Source of the DNA: Candidatus Saccharimonadales bacterium
GTDB taxonomy: Bacteria; Patescibacteriota; Saccharimonadia; Saccharimonadales; UBA4665
NCBI GenBank assembly: GCA_036388415.1
Contig: DASVRW010000002.1
Coordinates: forward strand, 913,396 to 977,395
Length of the DNA stretch: 64,000 bases
Direction of reading: 5' to 3'
Each line of letters begins with the position of its first letter. Position 1 is the stretch's first letter. Both the position numbers and the translations under genes were made by a program. Below are positions 1-8,832 of this stretch, piece by piece. The notes below the pieces were generated by a model, which searched no databases, was not told where the DNA came from, and saw only the letters and a program-made list of their open reading frames with translations.

Positions 1-378
1 TCTGCCCTGCTCCGGTCACTGGAAACAAACTTTGCACTGGATGTCGCCCGCGGCTTCACTGGCGCAGGGCCGCACCGCGAAGACGTCACCGTACTGATTC
101 GGGGTCGTACGACGCAGACGTCCGCCTCACGTGGAGAGACGCGTACGGCCGTGCTTATGCTGAAAGTCATGGAACTGCGACTCATTGAGCAGTCACGGGC
201 TGTCCGGCCGCTCCTGCTGCTCGACGACGTCTTCAGCGAGCTCGACGGCGCGCGGAGGCAGGCGCTCACCAATTATCTACAGGATTATCAGACTTTTATC
301 ACGACGACTGATGCTGATGTCGTGATCCACCACTTTATGGACAAGTGCACGATTATACCGCTGCAACCTCATGACTAA
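1..378 (+). CDS. recF: DNA replication and repair protein RecF, C-terminal part
   Basis: The frame is open from the first base, so the N-terminus with the Walker A site lies outside the window. RecF is an SMC-like ATPase that loads RecA at gaps through RecFOR. Visible RecF hallmarks are GPHRED near residue 28, the ABC-type signature SRGE near residue 48, and the Walker B/D-loop LLLDDVFSELD near residue 75. These are in the order and spacing expected of the RecF C-terminal half. The gene ends with TAA two bases before the convergent T4SS operon. In bacteria recF usually lies near dnaA/dnaN, so the origin may be just to the left. Confidence 0.93.
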   Translation, partial: SALLRSLETNFALDVARGFTGAGPHREDVTVLIRGRTTQTSASRGETRTAVLMLKVMELRLIEQSRAVRPLLLLDDVFSELDGARRQALTNYLQDYQTFITTTDADVVIHHFMDKCTIIPLQPHD

Positions 379-380
379 CT

Positions 381-1892
381 TTACTGAGTGAAAAATATAC
401 GCTCGACAGGTATAGGTATCGCATCTTCCGTTATACGAGTAAGCACAAGTTTTTTTGCATTTTCAAATTCTGATGGATCATAGGTAATTTTGCCAGTTGC
501 CCTGTCGGAAGTAAATGACGTTAGGGCTAGTTGAACCTTGATTGAGTCAGAAGTGTAATCCATTTGAATAATCGGTAAATCATCAGATGATTTATATGGT
601 AATGTGTCTTCTAATCGACGTGATGTGAGGGGTGTGGCGGTCAGTGCGTAGCTACTTAGGTTGCCTGACGTATCGTTATTTGTAAATGCGTTGAAGGTGA
701 ACTGCCCGCGTGTACTTGATAATTTTGAAACAGTTTGTCGCTTACTGCTAAAAACTCTATATGCTTGGCTAGTCATATTATCGTATGTAAAAATATTGTT
801 ATTCCTCGTAAAGTATAATTTTCCGCCTGTCGTATGAAAATCATTTATATTATGAGAGTAGAACACTTGCCGAGGTTTATTCTCGATTGAATACACCATA
901 AGTCCTTTGCTATCGAGTAATGCGACAGTGTTAAGATCAATTAATTGCGCACTATTTATGCGAATACGATCTGGAAATTCGACAGTCCTTTTAAGCTCTC
1001 CGGTGCCTATGTCATAGAGGGTAATGATGTTTTTGTGAACAATACTTTGATCATCGTCACCTGCAATGTCTGGTTGCCCAATTGTAACTGTAAATATGCC
1101 GTTAAGTAGCTGATACGCACGACTCGATCCTTCTGAATTTTTTTGATCGGGTAAATTTATCGGCACGGGTGATGTATCGGTGACAGATTTGTATACGTAA
1201 GCTTTGCCATTCTGATCGTCGACTAATACGAAATGTTCATCATCACTAAAATTATCTACAATGATCGAATATTCTCCTTCTGAAGACTTTGATGGCAAGG
1301 TAATATTCCCTGTCATATTTGTAGTCGTATCAATATATTCAATAGAATTCCCATCTGATTGCTCGAAACTTGCAATTACGCCGTTTTTGTAGGGAAAAGC
1401 TCCGGATATTTGCGATGCTCCGTTATACAAAGGTGTATTAGCGACAAAGGCATTTAAAGGGTTATTGTGCTTCATGACCAAGCTTTTGCTCGCACACGCG
1501 TAGCTATAGAGCGTATTGTCTTGGAGTATGTCACACCCGAGACTGCCCGAACCGACTTTGTTGAGAGTCACTTCAGGATTCAATTCTATATCGACTATAG
1601 ATGTTTTCATTCGAACTATATCAACTGATGCAATCGTTTGTCGATCATCAGTACGTACATCAATAGTTTTACTACCGGCTGGGAAACGTTGCTTGATAGT
1701 CTCGCCCGGCACTACCTGTCGGCTGAATAATTGCTCACCACTGTCTACGTCGTTAATAGTGATGAGTACAGATTTGGCGTTACTAACGATCGTCAGCTTC
1801 AAAGTACCGCGTAGCAGTACGTTTTGTATCAAAAACCAACTTATAAATATTATAAATAAAAGCGCTAGTCCTAATAGTATTCGTTTACGCAT
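381..1892 (-). CDS. Membrane-anchored extracytoplasmic protein of the T4SS operon
   Basis: This 503-residue protein has one N-terminal membrane helix (about residues 5-24) and then an all-soluble, beta-rich region. Residues 30-105 resemble a PEGA-like beta domain (TLKLTIVSNAKSVLITIN). The rest has repeated hydrophobic strands spaced like a beta-propeller (for example SIIVDNFSDDEHFVLVDD), but no catalytic motif was recognised. It is the last gene of the minus-strand T4SS operon, six bases after the transglycosylase gene. An envelope-facing accessory or adhesin role is inferred from position only. It is AT-richer than recF next to it. Confidence 0.75.
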   Translation of the reverse strand: MRKRILLGLALLFIIFISWFLIQNVLLRGTLKLTIVSNAKSVLITINDVDSGEQLFSRQVVPGETIKQRFPAGSKTIDVRTDDRQTIASVDIVRMKTSIVDIELNPEVTLNKVGSGSLGCDILQDNTLYSYACASKSLVMKHNNPLNAFVANTPLYNGASQISGAFPYKNGVIASFEQSDGNSIEYIDTTTNMTGNITLPSKSSEGEYSIIVDNFSDDEHFVLVDDQNGKAYVYKSVTDTSPVPINLPDQKNSEGSSRAYQLLNGIFTVTIGQPDIAGDDDQSIVHKNIITLYDIGTGELKRTVEFPDRIRINSAQLIDLNTVALLDSKGLMVYSIENKPRQVFYSHNINDFHTTGGKLYFTRNNNIFTYDNMTSQAYRVFSSKRQTVSKLSSTRGQFTFNAFTNNDTSGNLSSYALTATPLTSRRLEDTLPYKSSDDLPIIQMDYTSDSIKVQLALTSFTSDRATGKITYDPSEFENAKKLVLTRITEDAIPIPVERIFFTQ

Positions 1893-1898
1893 AGTTAC

Positions 1899-3236
1899 CT
1901 ATTCCGGAAGTCCATTAAATAATTTATTCATTAATTCATTTATGCCTGGGTCGCGGCAATCATCTGATCCACCGGGTTGCTTGACACCGTTAATCACACA
2001 ACCCCTATCTATGTGCAGATGAGGGTCAGATCCATTACCTGTACAGCGGCGCTCTCCCTCGATCGCTATTTGCTGACCTGCCGTGACTGGCTGATTTTCT
2101 TTGACACTTACATTCTGGATGTGGCCGTGCCAGTAGTAAAAGCCGTCACTGCCGACGAGCTGAAACGACTGACATCCTGCTTGGCCTTTATATGAATTAC
2201 GGATATTTGTAAGTTTTCCGGATGTAATAGCATAGATAGGTGTACCCACTGCAGCATCTCCCCCTGGTTGTCTCGAAATATCAAACGCAGCACTCCCGTC
2301 GTGATGACACGATGCTCGATTGCATGGTAGCGTGCTCATGCTGGCTAAGCCACCATTTTGGCTTTTTCGCTGCGGACCTACTGGAAACGCATACCCATCA
2401 ACGCTTGCTCCAGATCCGCAAGCCGATAGGCTGGCGCTAGCCGGTACGCCACTCGGAGACCCTCCAAATAATGTTCCTGTCTTGCTGGCGTCGACGAATT
2501 TTGCTGATTCCATCAGATAACCTTTTGCAAAATTAGAAGCTAACAGCCAGTACGTCATAATGACGTAATCAGCGTTCTCGCCGCGCGGGAAGGCATTGAG
2601 CTTGACTCCGTCAGGCGCACCGCGGCCGTTGTACTTAGCGGCATAATACAATAAATTTGTATTTTCTCTTTGAAAAACTACCGTGTCGAAATCAGCTTCT
2701 GGACTAGTGCCCGTATACCCTTGTGATGCTATCGGAAGTTTCGCTGACCCTAGTTGGTGCTTGAAGGCAGCATGGACCGCGTCTTTAGGATTGTTTGGAT
2801 CTTTCAGGCCGTCACCATCGCCATCTGTTCCCATGGTTGCCCAAGTCGCAGCAATAAATTGCCACGGCCCTTGTGCGCCGGCAGATGAATCGCTCCACCC
2901 TGTTGTCTTGTATTGTGGCCAACCCCGGTTCTCCACCCAGAGTGTCGTGGCTACAAGTCGTGGATCTGCCGTAGGATATGTAGCGGCAACGCTGTTTATG
3001 AGGTTCCGCCAAATATCCGGTATGGATGCGGGCAAGTCGGTTGACCCAGTCCCAGCTCCCGCTCCGCAGGTCTGCGTAGCGGCAGGTTCGATATCGTAAT
3101 ATCCGATACCTATGTCATACAGCTGCTTTTGGGCATCACTTAGTGCGAATGTCTGGACTGGAGCTAATAGCAGCAGTATGATCGCTCCAATAAACGATAG
3201 TGATTGGATAGTTTTACGGTGTTGATATATGTACAT
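1899..3236 (-). CDS. Peptidoglycan hydrolase: lytic transglycosylase plus M23 peptidase
   Basis: This 445-residue protein has an N-terminal signal or membrane helix at residues 12-32. Residues 75-215 look like a lysozyme-like transglycosylase domain: candidate catalytic Glu in LWVENRG (about residue 102) followed by GAQGPWQFIAATW. Residues 275-440 are an M23 endopeptidase domain with zinc-ligand motifs HHDGSAAFDI, HGHIQ and DPHLHID. Such double enzymes act like VirB1, locally opening peptidoglycan so a secretion apparatus can pass. The start overlaps the end of the upstream 937-residue gene by 23 bases, indicating translational coupling. Both active-site sets look intact. Confidence 0.88.
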   Translation of the reverse strand: MYIYQHRKTIQSLSFIGAIILLLLAPVQTFALSDAQKQLYDIGIGYYDIEPAATQTCGAGAGTGSTDLPASIPDIWRNLINSVAATYPTADPRLVATTLWVENRGWPQYKTTGWSDSSAGAQGPWQFIAATWATMGTDGDGDGLKDPNNPKDAVHAAFKHQLGSAKLPIASQGYTGTSPEADFDTVVFQRENTNLLYYAAKYNGRGAPDGVKLNAFPRGENADYVIMTYWLLASNFAKGYLMESAKFVDASKTGTLFGGSPSGVPASASLSACGSGASVDGYAFPVGPQRKSQNGGLASMSTLPCNRASCHHDGSAAFDISRQPGGDAAVGTPIYAITSGKLTNIRNSYKGQAGCQSFQLVGSDGFYYWHGHIQNVSVKENQPVTAGQQIAIEGERRCTGNGSDPHLHIDRGCVINGVKQPGGSDDCRDPGINELMNKLFNGLPE

Positions 3237-6027
3237 GATTGCATGAATCCGGGAATAATCTTACCTTATTAATCGGGTTTATGGCATCGCCAGGGCAATC
3301 GCTCGGCTTCGGTACTCCCATTCCTGAACCGTCGGGTAGTATGCCAGTTATCTCCTGCATAAACGCTCTGTCTTGTTGTCCGGCAGTTGCTCGTCGGCCA
3401 TCGATAGTATTGATATCAAGCGCCTGCCCGGAATAATGATCTGAGCCATCTGAATGGCAGCCATTGGTGATATAGCCAAGTCCGAGGGTGTGCTTCTCGA
3501 GAATAGCTAGTATTGTCTGTAATAAAACGGGACTTAGCGGAGTGGTCATTTTACTCGCATTCGTACAACGGGGCTCTATAGAAGCTTCCTTACCGTCTAC
3601 AGTATCCTGGAGGCCTTGTTTGGCAAGAGGTTGAGTAAATGAAACGCGTGTGCCTTCGAGCGCTAGTATTTGGGCGGCAAGTGACGCGGCACTGCCGGTT
3701 GGTGTTGTTGTCGCTCCAGGAGCTGGAGCTTGTTGTGCACTGCCGTTCAGTTCAGCACAAGCATCATCCTCGCCTTCGTAACAAGCCAACCCTAGTCCGG
3801 TGATCATGTCAGCGTGGTAAAACCTGTAATGGATCAGCTCAGTATTGTTCGGATCCTTACACTTGTCAGGAATTTTGGTAAAGTCCCCTGACTGCCCGTA
3901 CACTAGCTTACCCTCACGGGTTATTTGCATACCAAAGCAGGCATCACCGTATTCGAGATTCATGCGTTCCAGCCGATCACCCTCAAGCATATAGGTTTCA
4001 TTTGCATAGGGATCTTCATTAGCAGGGTCATTCTCCTCGTCCGGGCTGTAGCCATACAGAGGGAAGCCATAATCGTAGGTCGGTGCGGCAGCCGTGACCT
4101 TTGATCCTCCGAGTAGTGTTAGTGCCATACTACTAAAGGTTGATGGTAAACGTGTCAGGCTGGCAATCGCCTCAGATGGAGATTTAGGGGTTTTCATATA
4201 CAGGGCCGCTGCCACCGAATCACTATTGCGTACATTAAAATACTTTTCGTAGCTGTTAGCCCGTGCCAATGTTTCGGCTTTTTCAATTCGCGCGATTTGC
4301 TTAACTTCTGCAGTCTCTGCAGAAGTCAGCTCACGACCTCCCATGGCAATAAATTTGTCGTTAGCGGCCATTCGTGCACCGATGTTTGCCTGCCCGCCCC
4401 TTTCAGCTCCACGTGCAAGTAGATCCAACCCTCCGGTTGCAAAAAAGTCCCGAGCCATTGCGATCAATTGCTCCTGCGAGGTGTTGAATGGCTTTAGCGC
4501 TAAATCAACTCCTTTAGATGCAAACTCTGAAGCCTGTTTGATCAACGGAGCATCACTTGCCGCATCAAGCACGACGCACACATCGGCCCTACCGACTGGT
4601 GTATCAAAGCCAGTCGGTACCTGGTTAGCTACCTGGAATATAAGCGGCAGTTCCTTGGAGCCTGGCTTAGCATCCTTAAGATAGTCAGTGCCTGTTGGAG
4701 ATTGTCCTAACTCTTGCTGAATTCCAGGGTCGTCATAAAAAGTCGTCTGGGTAACGGGGTCAAAGAATTTCTCGCTTTCTACACCGAGTTGCTCGGCATT
4801 GAAATCGTCACCAGTTGGGACTTGTGATCCCATTGTAATCACATCCATCCCAATTCGTTTATACTGTTGCTGATTCTCTAGGTTTTTGTCTTCAATTGAA
4901 TCGCTAAAAGCTTGTACGCCACATACAACGCCAGCTACAACGGTCGGACCGAACGCTCTTTCTAGAAAAGATATAAGTTTATCAGAGATGGCTTTGATTT
5001 TAATTCGGAGCGGGCTTTCCACGCCGCCAGGACCATTTCCTAGTTCGGCAGCTCTTGCCTGCCGCTGTGTCTCCCGATACTTGGCGTAGGTGTCGGCTTG
5101 AGAGCGGACGGCGTTTTTGAGGGGGTGAAAATTAACTCCAGCCCGCTTATTCAATAGCCTAGCTCCTATGAACGAAGATATTTTATTCAGTCCAACACTT
5201 TCTGTCGCTGTGCGAGTTACTGCTCTTCTTTGTCTAAATTTCGAGTCACTTAGGTCAGCTCCTCTGATGTCAATCGGATTGCCATCGATATCAACCCCCT
5301 TTATTGAGCCAGACAGCGGCACCCCTTGCCGCTCCATGTCGTCTACAAATCGGGCAGATTTTGCGTCGTCGATGATGCCGTACCCAATTATTCGTTGAGT
5401 TCCCGGTTGGTATATAGATTTGAGGCCAGATTCGTTGTTTAAACGTGCTTCCCATGGGTCGGCGAATTTGTTGGCAATCACACCAAGCCGGCCCTTGGCG
5501 GTACGACCTGCCGCCACGTACAAAAGAAACCGGCTCGATCGATAATCTCCAAAGTCATCACCGATACCAAAATGAAATCCCTGGAGGATTTGAGCGGCAT
5601 GTATAAACTGCAGAGGACCTTGCAGTATCGTAAACGCACCGAACAGTAATCCTATAATTGTGCCGATAATACCACCGCCGACTAAACCTTTTTTCCGATT
5701 AGCCAGTACCCTGTTCGCTAAATTTTTACCAACGCCAGCAATACCGCCTTTAAAAAATGAACCAGCCAGGTCTGTTGCTCCTCCTGTAGACAGTAGCTTG
5801 TCCTGTGGTGGCCCACCCGACTCAGCATTTTGGAGTTCGTTTTTATCAGATATTTTATCATCCGACGATCCAGCTGGATTATACAGACCTTCACGCTCGC
5901 CAATGTCTTTAAACCTATCGTTATAGGCCGACTGCTCCATGCCACGTTCGTCGTTACGGCTAATTCCGGTGATTTTGTTCAAATCATCGGTAGTCGTCCG
6001 TTCCTTCTGGTCGTCGTATATCGCCAT
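3214..6027 (-). CDS. Large T4SS membrane protein with C-terminal M15/VanY-like peptidase domain
   Basis: This 937-residue protein has a charged cytoplasmic N-terminus (residues 1-110), a glycine-rich membrane helix at about 114-145 and a long external part. The last 150 residues hold GCHSDGSDHYSGQALDIN and DSCNHVHIS. These give the His/Asp/His zinc pattern of D-Ala-D-Ala carboxypeptidase-like (M15/VanY) domains. The middle region was not recognised. The gene lies between the VirB4-like ATPase and the transglycosylase, so it may be an assembly protein that trims cell-wall peptides. Possible ribosome binding site: AAGGACTAAGAG before the ATG. The peptidase call is fairly safe; the structural role is inferred. 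Confidence 0.8.
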   Translation of the reverse strand: MAIYDDQKERTTTDDLNKITGISRNDERGMEQSAYNDRFKDIGEREGLYNPAGSSDDKISDKNELQNAESGGPPQDKLLSTGGATDLAGSFFKGGIAGVGKNLANRVLANRKKGLVGGGIIGTIIGLLFGAFTILQGPLQFIHAAQILQGFHFGIGDDFGDYRSSRFLLYVAAGRTAKGRLGVIANKFADPWEARLNNESGLKSIYQPGTQRIIGYGIIDDAKSARFVDDMERQGVPLSGSIKGVDIDGNPIDIRGADLSDSKFRQRRAVTRTATESVGLNKISSFIGARLLNKRAGVNFHPLKNAVRSQADTYAKYRETQRQARAAELGNGPGGVESPLRIKIKAISDKLISFLERAFGPTVVAGVVCGVQAFSDSIEDKNLENQQQYKRIGMDVITMGSQVPTGDDFNAEQLGVESEKFFDPVTQTTFYDDPGIQQELGQSPTGTDYLKDAKPGSKELPLIFQVANQVPTGFDTPVGRADVCVVLDAASDAPLIKQASEFASKGVDLALKPFNTSQEQLIAMARDFFATGGLDLLARGAERGGQANIGARMAANDKFIAMGGRELTSAETAEVKQIARIEKAETLARANSYEKYFNVRNSDSVAAALYMKTPKSPSEAIASLTRLPSTFSSMALTLLGGSKVTAAAPTYDYGFPLYGYSPDEENDPANEDPYANETYMLEGDRLERMNLEYGDACFGMQITREGKLVYGQSGDFTKIPDKCKDPNNTELIHYRFYHADMITGLGLACYEGEDDACAELNGSAQQAPAPGATTTPTGSAASLAAQILALEGTRVSFTQPLAKQGLQDTVDGKEASIEPRCTNASKMTTPLSPVLLQTILAILEKHTLGLGYITNGCHSDGSDHYSGQALDINTIDGRRATAGQQDRAFMQEITGILPDGSGMGVPKPSDCPGDAINPINKVRLFPDSCNHVHISTP

Positions 6028-6049
6028 TGCTCTTAGTCCTTATGCTCTA

Positions 6050-7978
6050 TCATACACCGGGGGTCAGCCGATTGGAAAGGTCAATCGTGCCTGCTAGCGG
6101 CGCTGCTGTGCCATCCTGTTGTGAAGATATTTGTTGTACCTGCTGCGGGTTGGTGGTTATTAGTCCAGTTTCTGTCGGGCTGGCAACTACCTGTATGTGG
6201 ACATGGTTTTGTCCGGCAAAGAACAGCCCCTGGCCTACCGGGAACTGCGCCAAACGCTTCTTTTCTTCGGTCGTCAGTTTGAACACATCCGACAGTACAT
6301 CGACAGCCGTCGGTGATTGCTTCAGCAGGAACTGCATCGAAGCGTTGGCGACGATCGCCCGGCCCATCCGGCTGCCCATAAAATCTTCAACATCCTGGGT
6401 AATGGTGGTGATACCGAGGTTGTATTTGCGGGCACGCTTGGCGAGGCTGAATAGGAAGTTGGCAGAATCTTCATATTTCATCAGTTGCCAGGCCTCGTCG
6501 ACAATCAGCAGGCGCTTTTTCTGGTCAGATTTCGTCTTGTTCCAAATGTAGTTCAGGACGATGTACATGGCGACTGGCCGCAGCTCGTCTTCCAGATCGC
6601 GGATATTGAACACAACTAATGGATTGTTAATATTGATATTCGATTGCTGGGAAAAGATGCCGGCGAAGGTGCCGCTGGTGTATTTGCGCAGGCGCTGCGC
6701 CAGCTGGGGGCCGCTGCCACCCATGTGCAGTAGCGTCTCGTATAGATCGATAATGGTTGGCGGCAAGCCGCCGTGTGTCAGCGGATCGTTAGTAATGCCT
6801 GCCTTGGCGTAGGTTTCGATCAGAGCGGCATCTAAGTCGGACTCTTCAACTGGGCTGAGCGCTGGCATGAGTGTCGCATTACCGCCCATCATTTGCGCCT
6901 GGGCGCCGCCCATCATCAGCCGCAGCAAGCCGTGCAGTGTAATAAGGTTTGATCGCAGGGCGTTGTCTGCCTCATCAATTTCGACAACTTGTGGCAGGTC
7001 AAACGGATTGATACGAGTCGTTGAGCCAAGACTGAGGCGGACATAGGCGCCGCCGACGGCCTCGGCCATCCGCTCGTATTCGTTCTCCGGATCGATAATA
7101 AATATTTCAGTTCCGAACATCAGGCTGCGCAGGGCTTCAAGCTTAACGGTAAACGATTTACCGGCTCCCGACTTGGCAAATACGACTGAGTTGCCGTTTT
7201 CCAGCGAAAATCGATCAAAGATCACTAGCCCGGAGTTGTGCATGTTAATGCCGTACAATATGCCGTTATCCATCGACAGGTCTGCGGACGTGAACGGAAA
7301 GCTGGTGCTCAATGCGCCGGTACTGATGTTGCGCCGGATCTGTAATTGATCGGTGAACTGCGGTACGGTGCTGTTGAGCCCCTGTTCCTGCTGCGACGTC
7401 GCCGCTTTGGAGTAGACCAGCTGCTGTCCGAGTAGTGATTCAACTTTGTGGGATATAAACTCCAGTTCGTCTGTCGAACCGCCATATACCGTAAAGTACA
7501 GCCCAAAGCGGAAAAAACGCTCTTCGCCGACCTGCAGCCGATCGCGCATTTCCTCGGCGTCCATAATGGCGGCTTGCTTTTGCGGATCGCGGACGCGGCC
7601 CTTTTCGCTGTCGATTTGTATGCCGGCTTCCAGCTGCGTCACCTTTTTGCGCAGATTCTCCAGCACAACCTGACTTTCTACCGGATAGATGTACATAGAC
7701 AAATCCATCACCTCGTCCAAGTTGACCATGCTGCTCATCCAGCCGGTAAAGAGCTGGCGCGGATAGCCGTAGACGTAGAAGGTCCGGGCATAGCGTGTAC
7801 CGAGGTGGAACAAGCCGCTTTCGTACTCAATTGAGCTGGGCGCGATAAAGTCGCGCAGTGCCGTAATACCCTTCTGAAAAGCCTGGCTAACTTCTTGTTG
7901 TTCGCGGGCACGCTGTTCGTTGGCGATGGCCACAGGATCCATTTGAGCACTTTGGTTCTTACGCTTGAATATTGCCAT
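6050..7978 (-). CDS. VirB4/TraC-family T4SS ATPase
   Basis: This 642-residue ATPase energises assembly and substrate transfer of type IV secretion systems from the cytoplasmic side. Walker A is VVFAKSGAGKS near residue 270 and Walker B is RLLIVDEAW near residue 490, followed by an ARKYNLGITTITQDVEDF segment typical of the VirB4/HerA group. Residues 1-230 form the VirB4 N-domain. The start ATG comes one base after the stop of the gene encoding a TraC-like N-domain, so the two are probably translated together. It is the best marker of the locus as a genuine T4SS. Confidence 0.93.
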   Translation of the reverse strand: MAIFKRKNQSAQMDPVAIANEQRAREQQEVSQAFQKGITALRDFIAPSSIEYESGLFHLGTRYARTFYVYGYPRQLFTGWMSSMVNLDEVMDLSMYIYPVESQVVLENLRKKVTQLEAGIQIDSEKGRVRDPQKQAAIMDAEEMRDRLQVGEERFFRFGLYFTVYGGSTDELEFISHKVESLLGQQLVYSKAATSQQEQGLNSTVPQFTDQLQIRRNISTGALSTSFPFTSADLSMDNGILYGINMHNSGLVIFDRFSLENGNSVVFAKSGAGKSFTVKLEALRSLMFGTEIFIIDPENEYERMAEAVGGAYVRLSLGSTTRINPFDLPQVVEIDEADNALRSNLITLHGLLRLMMGGAQAQMMGGNATLMPALSPVEESDLDAALIETYAKAGITNDPLTHGGLPPTIIDLYETLLHMGGSGPQLAQRLRKYTSGTFAGIFSQQSNININNPLVVFNIRDLEDELRPVAMYIVLNYIWNKTKSDQKKRLLIVDEAWQLMKYEDSANFLFSLAKRARKYNLGITTITQDVEDFMGSRMGRAIVANASMQFLLKQSPTAVDVLSDVFKLTTEEKKRLAQFPVGQGLFFAGQNHVHIQVVASPTETGLITTNPQQVQQISSQQDGTAAPLAGTIDLSNRLTPGV

Positions 7979-7979
7979 A

Positions 7980-8783
7980 CTACTCTAACTCCCGTTGCAG
8001 GTGCGGCTGAACTGCCCTGCCCTCGCCTTTAGTAATAATATCGGCGTCCATATTTTCATAATTTTTGAGTTGCTGCCGTGTCGCCGTGTCGGGATTGTAG
8101 GTGTCGTAGTAGAGTTCAATAAGTTCTTGGGTATCAAGCGGCAACCCTTGAACGCTGCACTGCCTCAGGCCACTCAACGCTGACTGAACGCGGTTCCGTA
8201 ACTCGGCTTTGGCTTTTTCGAGGTCAGCTTCGTTGATAGTGACGTGCTGTTCCTTGTGGTTGAACAGGGCCGCCACACCGCTGAAGAAGTTTTTGCTCTG
8301 TGTCAGCGGCTTCACCTCTTCCTGGTTCGGGAAATAAGGAACAACGATGTAAAACCGCTTGTCCATAATGTTGGTCTGTTGGCTGAGCGCGTCGATGTAG
8401 CCAATGTAGTCGTCCATCAGTAGTGCCAGCAGCATATTGTCATGTTCAGTCCGTATTTTGTCGAGCTTTTCTATATAGGGCTGCAAGTCGACCTTTTGAG
8501 ATCGGATAAATATCTGCACCGGGAAATACAGCGAATTGAGGAAGCTCTGGTAGCTGTATTCGATAGCCTCTTGTTCCTGCTGGCTCATCAGATCAAAGTT
8601 AATGCTCTTCAGCATAATAACCGACCGGAAGCTTCCGTCGTTCATGATCACAATCCCGTCACGAATTTCCGCTATCTGCAACGTATTTTGGGTACTATTC
8701 GGGTTTGTAGCGGGTTGCCCGGCATTTGCTGTTGGACCGCCGGGCTGAGTATTTTGACCGTATTGAGGTGCCTGAGGGTTCAT
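7980..8783 (-). CDS. TraC-like N-terminal-domain protein of the T4SS
   Basis: This 267-residue soluble protein has a Pro/Gln/Asn-rich N-terminus (residues 1-30). Its alpha/beta domain begins IAEIRDGIVIMNDGSFRSV and continues with FPVQIFIRSQKVDLQPYI and RFYIVVPYFP, similar to the N-terminal domain of TraC/VirB4 proteins. It has no P-loop. It immediately precedes the full VirB4-like ATPase with a one-base gap. It could be a free-standing partner of the ATPase or a relic of duplication; intact frame and tight coupling favour a working partner. Confidence 0.75.
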   Translation of the reverse strand: MNPQAPQYGQNTQPGGPTANAGQPATNPNSTQNTLQIAEIRDGIVIMNDGSFRSVIMLKSINFDLMSQQEQEAIEYSYQSFLNSLYFPVQIFIRSQKVDLQPYIEKLDKIRTEHDNMLLALLMDDYIGYIDALSQQTNIMDKRFYIVVPYFPNQEEVKPLTQSKNFFSGVAALFNHKEQHVTINEADLEKAKAELRNRVQSALSGLRQCSVQGLPLDTQELIELYYDTYNPDTATRQQLKNYENMDADIITKGEGRAVQPHLQRELE

Positions 8784-8832
8784 GTGAATGTCTACTATCC
8801 CACCGTAGCTCTATCTTAGTAACTTCCCAAAC

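Noticed and set aside
1516-2022. Plus-strand frame of 168 codons across the first two T4SS genes
   Set aside because: Antisense to two well-supported genes, no ribosome binding site or -10 box, and unusual Ser/Ile content.
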